NCBI GenBank assembly: GCA_010909725.1
Contig: JAACMV010000022.1
Location: 248,001 to 312,000, forward strand
Source: Picochlorum sp. 'celeri'
Lineage: Eukaryota > Chlorophyta > Trebouxiophyceae
DNA: 64,000 bases
Direction: 5' to 3'
Both the position numbers and the translations under genes were made by a program. The notes beneath the pieces were generated by a model that saw only the letters and a list, made by a program, of their open reading frames with translations, did no database searches and was not told where the DNA came from. Position 1 is the stretch's first letter, and each line of letters starts with the position of its first letter. Of the stretch, positions 21,401-32,281 are shown one piece after another.

Positions 21401-22629
21401 CCAGTCTCCATCCGGCAAGAATACAAAGCTACAATGCTCCCTTGAGCAGCAGCTATACACACATCAATATGCGAATCAGTGCTACCCATATGCTTCCATG
21501 CAGAACACCACGGCCCATCATCATCGCTCTGAGCTACTATGCGCATCACAGCAACTCTTCCAGTACTGTGCACTCGGGCAACAAGCACTCCTTTGGTTGT
21601 GGACACCAGTACATATGGGCAATGATCTCCACACAAATCCATTGGTAGCCCTTCAATCCCTACAACATTGCCAACATCCTGCATCGAATCCGCCTTCAGA
21701 GTATTTAGGAATGAGGGACCTGTAGCCTGGCCTGTCAGCTGCCTGCTAATCCCAGCCAACGCCTGAGCTGTAATACTCAAATACCGCTGTATATTATGAG
21801 TCATTAATCGTCCATGTGAATCAGAAGACACAATCCACGATACACTTCCAACATGAACAACACACAATGCTGTGATACGTGCAGCATGGCATCCAACTAT
21901 ATCCTTCCCATGACTCCATCCGCTCTTTTGATGACCTACAAGTCCTCTATTCTCCCATATTCGAATCAAACCTGAGGCATACCCAACCACCAAGAGCATT
22001 GAATTCCCGTATGGACAGATGTGCATTGCAGTCACTCCGCGAGCATTGTGAACCTCATCACCTCGAGGAGCAACTGGTGTTTCCACTGATGACTCATACA
22101 CCACCGCCACACTTCCATCCGAAGCACCAACAGCAATACATGTACCAAATCGAGCAATCACATTCATCACACTGGAATGCACTTTCTTCCCACCAGAAGA
22201 ATGCAAGAATTCATTCGAATATTGTATAAAATTCCTGCTCACTGATAATGCCGACTCTGCATCCTCAGTTCTAGCAGCCAAGCCATCAAGCCGCGATACA
22301 ATACCAGCAACCAATGTATCCCTATCACGATACGCATTCTCCACGGATGTCGAGACCTGCCCACTCACACCCAGCATTGCTTCTTCCTCCCTTTGACACT
22401 CCTCAAAACTCACCCATCGATACTGTCCAGCCTCGTGCGCATCCATAGAGGAAACAGCAGTTTCAGCATCATTAACAGTGTGTATCAAACTCTGAAGACC
22501 AATGTCCATCCGATCAGAACCACCATCCACAGATGTTTCCACATCAGACAGACACTCTTGCTCCTCCTCCTTCTCCTTCTCAACATCATTGGCGGTATCA
22601 TCCATCAAACCCGTATCACCCTTATCCAT
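18467..22629 (-). CDS. VPS8: VPS8-like subunit of the CORVET tethering complex
   Basis: Two exons, 22629-19264 and 19186-18467, flank a 77-bp intron (GTATGA...TGCAG) and give about 1361 residues. The N-terminal ~450 residues are a WD40-like propeller (VGYASGLIRIWENR, IVSSDSHGRLM). The central block matches VPS8: WHCFLENLESAILDRRV, RFDVGSLDLNQLIPLCIKHQ, a DYKSPAALL segment and YIDTCLSGNKYPPG. A solenoid with ASAFLLERKGDFKGAFEIF follows. VPS8 binds Rab5 in CORVET and tethers early endosomes. The RING-H2 domain that ends fungal, animal and plant VPS8 is absent, and the 73 bp to NUP155 leaves no room for it. An ATG at 22629 was preferred to the upstream non-ATG codons. Confidence 0.85.
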
Positions 22630-23213
22630 TACGAAGAACAAGAACCAATCACCATCTAACGGGGCATTCCAGACGATTTAAAATCCATGTTTCGACTCAA
22701 ACGGAAGTGTATTACAAAAATGGACTCAAGGAATCGTACAGGACACAACCTCAATCACCCAAATCCACTTATGAATCCACATATAGGTTATGAAGGATTA
22801 CAATAATTCATTCCTGCAGCAAACATGAGATTCTATTCAAAAAACAACTGGGCATGGTCCATGAACCACCCGGAATCCTGAAGGACATGTGACCTCCCAT
22901 CAAATATGCTTCTGGAACGGAGATTCAGATGTTCAACGAACGGGAACAAGTAGGTGGCAAGCCATGGACAACCAGCAGTAGTATTCAACTATTTGTCCAT
23001 TATACGGATATTAAGAGGATACACGTATATATTTTGGTCATCTGAGAGATCAAGGCGTGGACTAGTGAGAGGGTGACTTGTTGATTGCTTGATCCTACCA
23101 ACAGGCACTGATTTGGTGACGCTTTCTTCGTTCACACAGCCATAGACCTTGCTATATCTGTCAACATAAATAGTTTACGGATCCTGGTGAAGTAGAATTG
23201 ACAACGGAGAAGA
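22630..23213. other. Intergenic, divergent promoter region
   Basis: A 584-bp region between the divergent VPS8 and RPT3 genes. Several short ORFs occur but none has a recognisable protein or splice continuation. No RNA gene or repeat is seen. Confidence 0.4.
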
Positions 23214-24560
23214 ATGTCTGGTAACGTTGTCGTGGACAGGTCCAAGGAGGTTGCCTTTCCAAGGTCGTATCAGCCATCCCAGGGGATTCCAGCGGATACA
23301 GATGGAAATGAAGATTTATATACAAAGCTGAAAGCGCTGGAGAAGCAACTTGAGTTTCTGGAGATTCAGGTGAGTTTTCTTTTTCTTACTTGCTGGACAC
23401 AATCAACTTGCCGTGCTCTGCTGGTTGCCTGGCGTATCCGTTCATCAATAATAATGTGATGATATATGATGTAGGAGGAATATATTAAAGAAGAGCAGAA
23501 GAACCTGAAGAATGAATTGCTTCGGGCCCAGGAGGAAGTGAAGAGGATTCAAGCGGTGCCCATTGTGATTGGCCAGTTTTTAGAAATGGTTGATGAGCAT
23601 CACGGGATTGTGAGCAGTACGACGGGATCGAACTACTATGTGAGAATTTTGAGTACGCTGAATAGGGAGCTGTTGAAGCCGTCTGCGTCTGTTGCGCTTC
23701 ATAGGCATTCCAATGCATTGGTTGATGTGTTGCCTCCAGAGGCCGATTCTACGATATCAGTCCTGGCGGATTCGGAGAGGCCCAATGTTACGTATCAGGA
23801 CATTGGAGGAATGGATATGCAAAAGCAGGAGATTAAAGAGGCTGTGGAGCTTCCTTTGGTACAGGGTGACCTGTATGAGCAGATTGGTATTGATCCGCCG
23901 CGAGGAGTGTTGCTGTACGGGCCACCAGGAACAGGGAAGACAATGCTCGCCAAGGCTGTCGCGCATCACACAACGGCAGCGTTCATCAGAGTTGTTGGAT
24001 CAGAGTTCGTACAGAAGTATCTGGGAGAAGGGCCTCGAATGGTGAGAGATGTGTTCCGGCTGGCAAAGGAGAATGCACCATCAATCATCTTTGTTGATGA
24101 AGTGGATGCCATTGCAACAGCCCGATTCGATGCACAGACGGGCGCGGATAGAGAGGTTCAGAGAATTCTCATGGAACTTTTGACCCAAATGGACGGGTTT
24201 GAGCAGAATACGAATGTCAAGGTGATTATGGCAACGAATAGAGCAGACACGTTGGATCCAGCATTGCTCAGGCCTGGGCGCTTGGACAGAAAGATTGAAT
24301 TCCCCTTGCCAGATAGACGTCAAAAGCGCCTGGTTTTCCAAGCATGCACGTCTAAAATGAATCTCTCTGATGAAGTGGATTTGGAAGACTACGTTGCTCG
24401 CCCAGATAAGATTAATAATGCAGAAATTGCATCCATTTGTCAAGAAGCTGGCATGTTGGCAGTCCGAAAGAATAGATACGTTATTCTTCCAAAGGACTTT
24501 GAAGATGCGTACAAGAATGTCATTAAGAAGGCGTCTGATTCATTTGAATTCTATCAATAA
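23214..24560 (+). CDS. PSMC4: 26S proteasome regulatory ATPase subunit RPT3
   Basis: Two exons, 23214-23369 and 23475-24560, flank a 105-bp GTGAGT...GTAG intron and give 413 residues, the normal RPT3 length. There is an N-terminal coiled coil ([20 protein letters not shown]), an OB domain ([11 protein letters not shown] ... GSNYYVRIL), then the AAA+ module with Walker A GPPGTGKT near residue 200, Walker [10 protein letters not shown], arginine-finger region [13 protein letters not shown] and a final helix ending FEFYQ. RPT3 ATPases unfold substrates in the 19S base. The C-terminal Tyr-Gln departs from the HbYX-like ends of some RPTs, but RPT3 tails vary. Confidence 0.96.
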
Positions 24561-24671
24561 TGTAACATCGCTCATCATATGCGTAATAATAGTTGCCATG
24601 GAATGATGAGAGCAACCATGCATTACTTTCATGCAACCTGCCCAGTGCCCAACTGCCGATGCTGAGTATTT

Positions 24672-24710
24672 CGAGGCACATCGCCTCGGGGACGATGAGG
24701 CAAACTCATC
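24672..24710. repeat. Two adjacent short hairpins downstream of RPT3
   Basis: CGAGGC(24672-24677)-5 nt-GCCTCG(24683-24688) is followed by GATGAG(24694-24699)-5 nt-CTCATC(24705-24710). Both have perfect 6-bp stems and 5-nt loops in tandem. They lie in the 475-bp stretch 24561-25035 between RPT3 and the SBP2-like gene, which otherwise shows nothing except a possible short first exon of the latter (24933-24995). A 3'-UTR or transcription-end role is inference. Confidence 0.35.
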
Positions 24711-25035
24711 TCGTGCTTGTATTATTCCGTCATATTTGCGTATTCTATTAAAAAATAAATACGATATATACAGACATTGATGCATTCAAGGAGGAATGAG
24801 TACTTGAGTGCATGAATGGGCTTCAGTACTTACCTTTAGAGTAGATGAATTTCATTCCCAGGAGCTTCTGAAACAGAGAGTCACCTCTATAGTATATTTT
24901 CATGGATGTAAATAATATTATAAAGGAGGGAGATGTCACCGAGGACAGGAGAGTTCACGAAACGGTGCGAGAGTTACTCTGGACAGTTTTCTTGGGTGAG
25001 GCTGTGGTGACACGTGTTTTTTAATTCATGCGTCC

Positions 25036-26259
25036 ATGCAGGGCCCTGAGGGTGGGATTCAGAATCCTGCAAAGAGTGTAGATGGGCAAAATCACATCCA
25101 TGTGAAGGCTGATTGTGCATCAGCAGTGGTGGATGATGGGGAAACTGATATTCTTGGACTGCAAGCTAAAATGATGGAGGCGCTCGGTTTTGTCGATATA
25201 ACGGAAGATGAATTAGTAATAGATGAGAAGAATTCTAGTAAAACTAATGCCCAACATGTCAGTGTGCAATACAGGGCTCATACAGAGGGCGGGATCAAGC
25301 CTCGTTCACCAATGTATGAACCAGGAGTACCACCAAGTCCTTGTATTGATCCCTCTTTCCAGGGACCACTGTCCGAAGACAGGAGAAATCGATTGAGAGT
25401 ATTTGAATACTATACTCCATATCTACAGGGACCAGGGTATCGTTTTTATCCGAGCTGCTTCAGGCAAACGGTTGCCACAACATCATCTCCATGCAGAGAC
25501 GTGTCATCGCATGATGATGTTCGGCAGGCACCCAAGGAAACATGTACTCCCGATGCATCACGAAAAAAAAGTGACATAAAATTTGTCCCGAATCCAACGG
25601 ATATGCGAGAGATGATGGAGGCGAAAGCCCGTGTAGAAGCAAGTCTTGCTGTATATCAGAAGGAGTGGCCACCTTTGCCAAACAGCATGGCAACTCCCAC
25701 GGCTCCGAGCCATTTCTCGTTTGTTGACGATGATCAAGAGGCACAAGAATATCTCACGGGTATTCATGGTAATTATCAACCATATTGCAACCAGATTATC
25801 ACGCCAAGGCTGAATGAAGCAGCATATGCGACCCTGGTGGAGCTGAAACGATTGCAGCAGTTGGCGGAATCAAGCCTGATCCATCATGAAACCGGACAGA
25901 ACAAGGCATCGTTGCCAAAGAGATACTACTGTTCGTTAAAGGAAGTTTCAAAAGTGATCCGATCTTGCAAACTCATCATCATAGCTCCTGATGTGAGACC
26001 ATCATCAACTGCCAATATCAAACCAGTCAGGCTACTCATGTCTGTGATTGAAGAAGCAACAAAAGAAGGGACACCATATATATTCGCATTGTCTCGAAAA
26101 GGAATCGGCAGAGTATTTGGAAAGGATAAGAACATGTCAATCATGGCCATCATGTCTTTAGATGGAGTAGAGAGGGAATGTCAAATTATGATTGAGGAAG
26201 CACAGCGTGGCCGAGAGATCTACAGGCAATCACGCTCCTCATTTCCCGGCACAATCTAG
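25036..26259 (+). CDS. SECISBP2: SECIS-binding protein 2 (SBP2)-like, L7Ae RNA-binding domain
   Basis: A 407-residue protein. Residues ~245-385 match SBP2: YQPYCNQIITPRLNEAAY, YYCSLKEVSKVIRSCKLIII followed by APDV, then YIFALSRKGIGRVFGK and MAIMSLDGVE. This is the kink-turn-binding L7Ae-type fold plus the CNQ-containing segment that precedes it in SBP2/SBP2L. SBP2 recruits the Sec elongation factor to SECIS elements so that UGA is read as selenocysteine. The N-terminal ~240 residues are Pro/Asp-rich and poorly conserved. An alternative start is possible: ATG at 24933, 46-bp GTGAGG...TGCAG intron 24996-25041, joining in frame at 25042 and adding ~19 residues; that intron would be the shortest here. 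Confidence 0.82.
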   Translation: MQGPEGGIQNPAKSVDGQNHIHVKADCASAVVDDGETDILGLQAKMMEALGFVDITEDELVIDEKNSSKTNAQHVSVQYRAHTEGGIKPRSPMYEPGVPPSPCIDPSFQGPLSEDRRNRLRVFEYYTPYLQGPGYRFYPSCFRQTVATTSSPCRDVSSHDDVRQAPKETCTPDASRKKSDIKFVPNPTDMREMMEAKARVEASLAVYQKEWPPLPNSMATPTAPSHFSFVDDDQEAQEYLTGIHGNYQPYCNQIITPRLNEAAYATLVELKRLQQLAESSLIHHETGQNKASLPKRYYCSLKEVSKVIRSCKLIIIAPDVRPSSTANIKPVRLLMSVIEEATKEGTPYIFALSRKGIGRVFGKDKNMSIMAIMSLDGVERECQIMIEEAQRGREIYRQSRSSFPGTI

Positions 26260-26376
26260 GTACCATGAAGCGAGATCAGAAACATTTTTCAAGAATAATA
26301 TCACATGTTCCAAAAGAATAAATGTATGTATTTGAATATAAACAACAAACTGCGTGTAAGAGAAAACAAGTGCATG

Positions 26377-27354
26377 CTACTTCCGCATGAAGACAGTTGC
26401 TGCTGCCCCATGAATACCTCGCGTGAGGAGACCAGATACTTTCCGTAATCGTTGCGTTGCAAATCTTGACAAATCTGATATCAGCGAAAGAGGAAATGCA
26501 ATCGCCTGGACCATACCATCAAGCCATGCAGATGACACTGTCCCCAACACATACAGAATAGACAGGTCAAACGCTTGCAGCGCAAATCCTATAACTTGGG
26601 GGACAATCAAGGCACCAAGTGCTAAAGGTTGAACAGATGGAGAGAGTTGGGACACATAATGTTCACCCACATGCCGAGCCGCCGCATCAAGAATCCACCC
26701 AAATCCATAAAAACTTATACTAACAAGATGCCTCCCAAAATTGAACGTTGACAAGCAGACCTCCATCAGCATACAAGACACTAGATTCATTGTCATGGGC
26801 CTCAAAGCATGCAGATCTGTCCGCGCTGCGATAAGAATCTTGGGAAACCTGGGCACAGCTTGGATCAACTGTGCCACACTAAACAGGGAGCTATAGAGCC
26901 ACATGGCATCATCAAAAAGCGCTAGAAACCGAAATGCAGGACTATTTGCCACTCGATTCTTCCACACAAGGAATCTGTAGCGCACCCATGCGCCTGTACC
27001 AATGTCTGTGCGAATATCAAGAGGCAGTTCTGTAAACGTTGCGTGACACAACTCGCATTTATTCCAATTCTCTACGCCCTCCTCGTTTCGTTCCAATTTA
27101 ACTTTCATCCAATTATCTAGACACCCTATATGAATGTACTTTTGCGTCCCTGAGCAATTGCAAGGCGACACCATGGCTTCCTCTGTACATTGAAAATGAC
27201 ACAGCATTGTCAGCCATATTCACCATGAATACCAGATAGCGTCACACATACCAGATTCAGAGTATAAACCCCAGCATAAACGGCACATGGCATCCCTCGG
27301 GATGGTCAAGTCCGATAGTGGGTGCGATTCGACTCGCTTTCGCTTCGTCGCCAT
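26377..27354 (-). CDS. RING-CH (MARCH-type) membrane E3 ubiquitin ligase
   Basis: Exon 1 is 27354-27252 and exon 2 is 27182-26377, joined across a 69-bp GTATGT...TACAG intron, giving about 302 residues. Splicing brings CRLCWG from exon 1 next to MVSPCNCSG, HIGCLDNW and KCELC from exon 2, completing a C4HC3 RING-CH finger; neither exon alone has it. The remainder holds several hydrophobic segments (SLFSVAQLIQAV, LGALIVPQVIGFAL, ILYVLGTVSSAWL), which suggests a multi-pass membrane protein. MARCH-type ligases ubiquitinate membrane proteins in the endomembrane system. The start lies 98 bp downstream of the stop of the PDH E2 gene on the same strand. Confidence 0.85.
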
Positions 27355-27452
27355 GGTATTATTCTAAACAAGGCGCAAGTGACGATATTATACCAATATC
27401 ACAAGAATCTAAATATTTATATAAAAGGAATCCCATGGTCAAAAGTGTCCAT

Positions 27453-29214
27453 CTAGAAGACAAGCTGATCTGGACTCTCAATAATCTGCTTCAATGTCTG
27501 CAAAAATTCAGCAGCATGGGCACCATACACGATTCTGTGATCGGCGGTGATATTGACAGTCATTTGCTTTTCAATTCCCATTCTTCCATTGGCATCCACG
27601 GACACAACTGGCTTGGATCCACCAACGGCCAGAATAGCAGCAGTTCCTGGTGGCAAGATGGCATCAAAGCTGTCAACTCCAAACATTCCCAAGTTGGAGA
27701 TTGTGAATGTACCTGTGGTGAATTCATCTGGAGCAAGCTGCTTGGCACGAGCACGCTTGACGAGGTCTGCCCAGTCTTTGCTCATGCTGTAAATGTCGGT
27801 TTCATTTGCATTCTTCAATACTGGTGTGATCAGCCCTCCATCAGGCATTGCAACAGCCATTGCAATGTTGATATTCTCGCTGTAGGTGATGCCTGATCCA
27901 TCTGGAGTGCAAGAGGCGTACAAAAGTGGATGAGATTCAAGAGCATTTCCACATGCCTTTGCAAGAAGGGCAGTCATGGTGACACCCTTTGGCTTCAATT
28001 TACGGTACAATGCATCAAGCTTGTCAGTGGAGATTGTCATAGACACTCTAAATTCTGGCACAGCGAGAGACTCAATCATGTTGCGGCTCACAGCCTGCTG
28101 CAGAGATGTGAATGGGACTGTTGTTCCCTTCAAATCAGACACGCTTGTGGCCTCTGGTGCTGCCACTGGAGCTGGAGCAGCTGGAGCAGCGGCTGCTGGG
28201 GCTGGAGTGGCAGCGGCTGCTGGAGCTGGGGCTGGAGCGCCTCCTTTGCCTGCATTTTCGACATCTGATGCTGTAATTCTTCCGTTTGGTCCAGATCCTG
28301 CAATAGTGGCCAAATCAACACCAAGCTTCTGAGCAAGCTTCTTGGCATATGGCGTGGCAATGATTCTGCCATCAGCTCTCTTCTGAGGAACTGGAGCTGG
28401 AGCAGCTGGAGCAGCTGGGGCAGCTGGGGCAGCTGGAGCAGGAGCAGCCGGAGCAGGAGCGGCTGGAGCTGGAGCCTCAGCAGCTGGAGCAGGAGCCTCT
28501 GGCTCAGCAGCTGGAGCTGCAGCTGGGGCTGGTGCAGCACCTATAGACACACATATCAAGTACTCGATTAGATCAGATCCATCAGTCGCGCTCTTGTTGA
28601 ACGAACAACATTCCTGTAACACATACATACCTCCACTGCCCTTTGACTTGGCTTCGGCCAAATCAGCCTCTGATTCCGCAATGTATGCAATCGCACTTCC
28701 CACATTTGCCATCTCTCCCTCCTGGATCACAACAGAACCCAAGATTCCATCGCTGAAGGACTCGACATCCATATCAGCCTTATCTGCACGCAACGAAAAC
28801 AACCAGCATACGTCAACCATCGAATCTTCGATCGGCTATCAACCGCATTATAAATCCGTCATATGGATTGATCGAACCCGTCTGCATCAACAATGCATTC
28901 CATCGACGTTACGAATTGATCACACGCATCGCACCTGACTCGACGACGACGAGAGCCTCTCCTCTGGTCACCTTGTCTCCAGGAGATTTAAGCCAGCTTA
29001 CAATCTTACCCTCTGTCATTGTGGATGACAATGCTGGCATGAAAACTTCCTTGACGGCATTCATAGGGGTGACCGGTCTTCTGCCTGACACCTTGGTGCC
29101 TCTGCTCTGTGGCACAAGGGAAGCCCCGATCTTGGATGTCATACTAGATGTGAACATTTTGATCCGATTGATTAATTTATAAATGATGGGTGTGGGCGGA
29201 GGAGGAGGAATCAT
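27453..29214 (-). CDS. Plastid-type pyruvate dehydrogenase E2 (dihydrolipoyl acetyltransferase)
   Basis: Three exons: 29214-28935, 28783-28631, 28540-27453; introns of 151 bp (GTGCGA) and 90 bp (GTATGT). The first intron splits the lipoyl motif, and splicing restores VVVESDKADMDVESF with the lipoylated Lys. Next come a very long Ala/Pro linker (28150-28545), an E1/E3-binding domain (ATPYAKKLAQKLGVDL) and the catalytic domain ending ADHRIVYGAHAAEFLQ. FMPALSSTMTEGKIVSW and the IVYGA active site are typical of plastid (LTA2) rather than mitochondrial E2. The enzyme makes acetyl-CoA for plastid fatty-acid synthesis. Start could also be 29157. The second intron is stop-free and a multiple of three. 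Confidence 0.93.
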
Positions 29215-29364
29215 AGGGCGATCGTGACTCTGGGGTGTTGACGCGATCCGTCAGCAGTCTACACGAGTGCTCTGCAAGGGTCCGTTCGGGCCTCGCCTTG
29301 GATGGGAGGGCTCTAGCCATGTGCACTACTGTTGGTCTTACAGGTATAATATCAGTTCTTCAAC

Positions 29365-31715
29365 TTATTGCAGCGGTCTTTTTAGAAAGGACCATATCTC
29401 ATTGCTCAAGGAGGATCCTCGTGGCTTGTCCTTCATGACAGAGCCCTTTGTTTGGAGCTTGAGGAGGACGTCTTTGCTTGTTGAAATACCCTGGCTCTCT
29501 GAGAGTTCAATCTTTCTCTTTTCTTGGGCGGCGTGGCGGCACATGTGCTTCATCGCCAAGTCTGCTAGCTCCGACGTTACTCCGTCTCCCCCTGCAGATG
29601 TGGGGACTGGTCCGTAATAGAATTTGAAACGCTGCTGCAGTACAGATCTTCTCTTTTTGAATTCCTCCTCTTGAGGGAAGTTTCGAAGGTAATCCACGAC
29701 TTCTCGAAGATCATCTACGTGTACAACTTCCTGCTCTAATGTACTGTCATCAAGCGGCCAAAGATGCGAGACGAGCCTGTTCTGCAAATGGTGTGAGGAG
29801 TTGGCATCAATCCAGTTGGAGTTTGTGACGTTAATAAATATACCCATGGATTTGTAATCTACATCCAACTCCAGAGGAAGACTATGGAAAGGAGGCCCTA
29901 TAAATACTGGTATACATCCTGAGAGAATAACTTCGCTTAGGCGTCTACTTGACTGCGTGTTTGAGGGCAACACTGGACAGAAGCGGGACCTCCTGTATCC
30001 TTCCATAACTTGGTGATGGGGCGTATGGTTATCGCAAATATCGCAAGAGCATTGTACATCGATATCGTCTTCATTTCGCTCTGTTTCTATCATATGAACG
30101 AGATGATATCGCAGCATTTTACCAGCAGCAAACAGCCCTCGTACGGAGGGATGTGGGTGTCCACAGCCACCTCTATAGTACAATAGCAGATCTCTCTCTA
30201 CTTTCTCCAAGTCGTTCTCTAAATCAAGGTCGAGTGTTGCTACATACGGCATGATCAGTGATAAGCCACGTGATGCCGAATCTGGAGTCCAAACACACAG
30301 TGATGAGCGCTCTGGAACCAAGTGGAATGCAGATGCTAAATCCTCACACATGGCCTCTTCTTTGAACAACCCTCTCATGATTGGACTGGGATGAACAAAG
30401 ACAAAGTCACCACCCTTGGACGCGGTGAATCTTTGGGATTTAACAATCTTATCCAATGTCTTCCTCATGTAGGGCTCTGGGTCTGTTGTGTTTCTGTTTC
30501 CCAGCGGGTGGATGTATGCCAACCAAGCCATATGGTAGCAAAACATGTCTACAAATATCAGGTCTGCCTTATCAGGATTTTCTTCGTACATTGAGCTGCT
30601 ACGTATACTTTGAGCCAACCAGTATTCAGAAGCATACTGATAGTCCTCTGGAGCAAGGGTGCCGACGCCGTCGATACCCCAGTTTCGTCGAGAGAATGGC
30701 CAGATTCTCTTGAAGTTGAGATTGCAATTTCTCGCCCGGACTTCTGGACCAACGTCTTTGTTGACGTCTAAAACATGAATTTTGCATGATTCTGCTGCAT
30801 TGCCGCTATCAGCTGCCAGATCACTTGGAGCGACAGGAGGGTCTCTGGTGACTGCTCTACGAATTCTCCAAGACTTTCTCTTGGATTTACTACCAGGGAG
30901 CCACCAAGATTTATCGCGAGATAAATTCTGCCAGCCCTCCAGGTCTTCACTCTCCAGTCCGTCACTCAGTGATTCTAAAAATGCTACTCTGCTGCTATCT
31001 ACGGTTATCTCTCTAGAGCCACCCTTTACAAGAGGCTGGGATACTACGACTGTTTCTGGTCTATCAATGGCTGCAGCTATTGCTGCTTGTTTCATTGATG
31101 GGTCTTCCTTGACAGCCTCATGCACCTCATCTGACAATACTCCAGTCTCTGAGGATGGTGGGTCGACAACCGTCCTCTCGTCAAGGTCTACATCATCGTT
31201 ACTATTTAGGTCGCTGGAAGATTGAAAGTTTGCTCCTCCACCACTGAGCTGCCCGAATGAGTCTTGATTCACCAAGTGCTCTGTGTTGAGGGTATCTGCT
31301 ATTTCGAGAGCCTCTCGTTGTCGTGCCTCGCTGTTCTCAATATTCCTCGGTCGATGGGGGTCATTATGTTTTCTACTTCCAATGTTGTCTTTTCCCAAAT
31401 CGTCATGTCGAACATAGTCCTGGAATCCCACGTCGGGTCTGACAAAGAGCATGCCAAATAAGAAGAGCATGGAAACCATACCCATGTACACCATGGCGGG
31501 TCTACGTGGCCCTATCTTGCTTTTACTGGGAGTATTTGGCTGGTCTTCATATCCAGATTCGATATTCCTGCAACAGTAAAGCATTTCACCGTCAATGCGT
31601 ATCCTGACACACACTCTTCTCCACCGAGAAAACCGTACCTGCCGGCTCGAATTCCCACCGCGTATCCTTTGGGCTTTTTAGCCACAGCCGTACCCCTGAA
31701 AAATTCTCTCATCAT
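29365..31715 (-). CDS. Exostosin-like glycosyltransferase (GT47), type II membrane protein
   Basis: Two exons, 31715-31639 and 31567-29365, flank a 71-bp GTACGG...TGCAG intron; 759 residues. A single hydrophobic segment (MVYMGMVSMLFLFGMLFV, ~45-65) follows a short basic cytosolic tail, as in Golgi type II glycosyltransferases. An acidic Ser/Asp-rich stem of ~200 residues precedes the exostosin domain, recognised by DKADLIFVDMFCYH, DFVFVHPSP, LLYYRGGCGHPHPSVRGLF, the SRFCPVLP segment and LSEVILSGCIPVFIGPPF. GT47 members build cell-wall or extracellular polysaccharides (or heparan-type chains in animals). The acceptor here is unknown. Confidence 0.88.
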
Positions 31716-32281
31716 TCAAGATATGAAAGAGAATTCCAATGGAGAATGGTATCAATGCTGTCGCAGACAATTTTCTGTTGTTCCCTCCACGGCCCTTTCG
31801 CCCACTGCTCAGCAGTCGATTTCTCACAACAGGCTCCAAAAGGTGCTCTCTTTCTCAATAATATATTTATTTTGAACAATTTCTGGATTCTGTTGGTTAA
31901 ACGTGAGCCAGGTTCGTCAATAGGCTGTTAACACACTGCCAGATCTCGCTGTCGACCGAGTCCGGGAAGACTTCTGTCCATCGATGAAACCATGAAATCT
32001 GATGCAGTATGCGTCCTATGATACAATTAATATTTGTAAATGGAGTTGGCAACACGTTGATCTAGTCTGAGGAAGAGAAAGTCGGTTGCGTCAACAGCGA
32101 TTTGGCCACTTCCTTGCTCCGCATGCATGGCCCCTTTGACGGGGAGGCTTCGCATGCTAGGAAAAGGGGGAAGAGTGAACTGACTTTGGAATGCATGATC
32201 AAGATGAGCGATAATGGCCGCATTGGCTATAAATAAATCAAAATTTCTGACAAAATATCTGGGAATTTTTCCAAAATAAAG
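31716..32281. other. Intergenic, divergent promoter region
   Basis: A 566-bp region between the divergent GT47 and esterase genes. Only short ORFs without recognisable protein were found. GCATGC occurs near 32122 and 32152. Nothing else is seen. Confidence 0.35.

Noticed and set aside
18467..22629. NUP133 next to NUP155
   Set aside because: The propeller-plus-solenoid first suggested NUP133, making a nucleoporin pair. The motifs in the middle (LDLNQLIPLC, CLSGNKYPPG, LLERKGDFKGAF) fit VPS8 instead.
24561..26259. SECIS element or selenoprotein in this window
   Set aside because: I looked for in-frame TGA with continued homology in thiol-related genes (GR, MGST3) and for ATGA/AA/GA stem cores; none was convincing.
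28130..28540. Leu/Gln-rich ORF over the E2 linker
   Set aside because: It is the alternative frame of the Ala/Pro linker, with no independent support.
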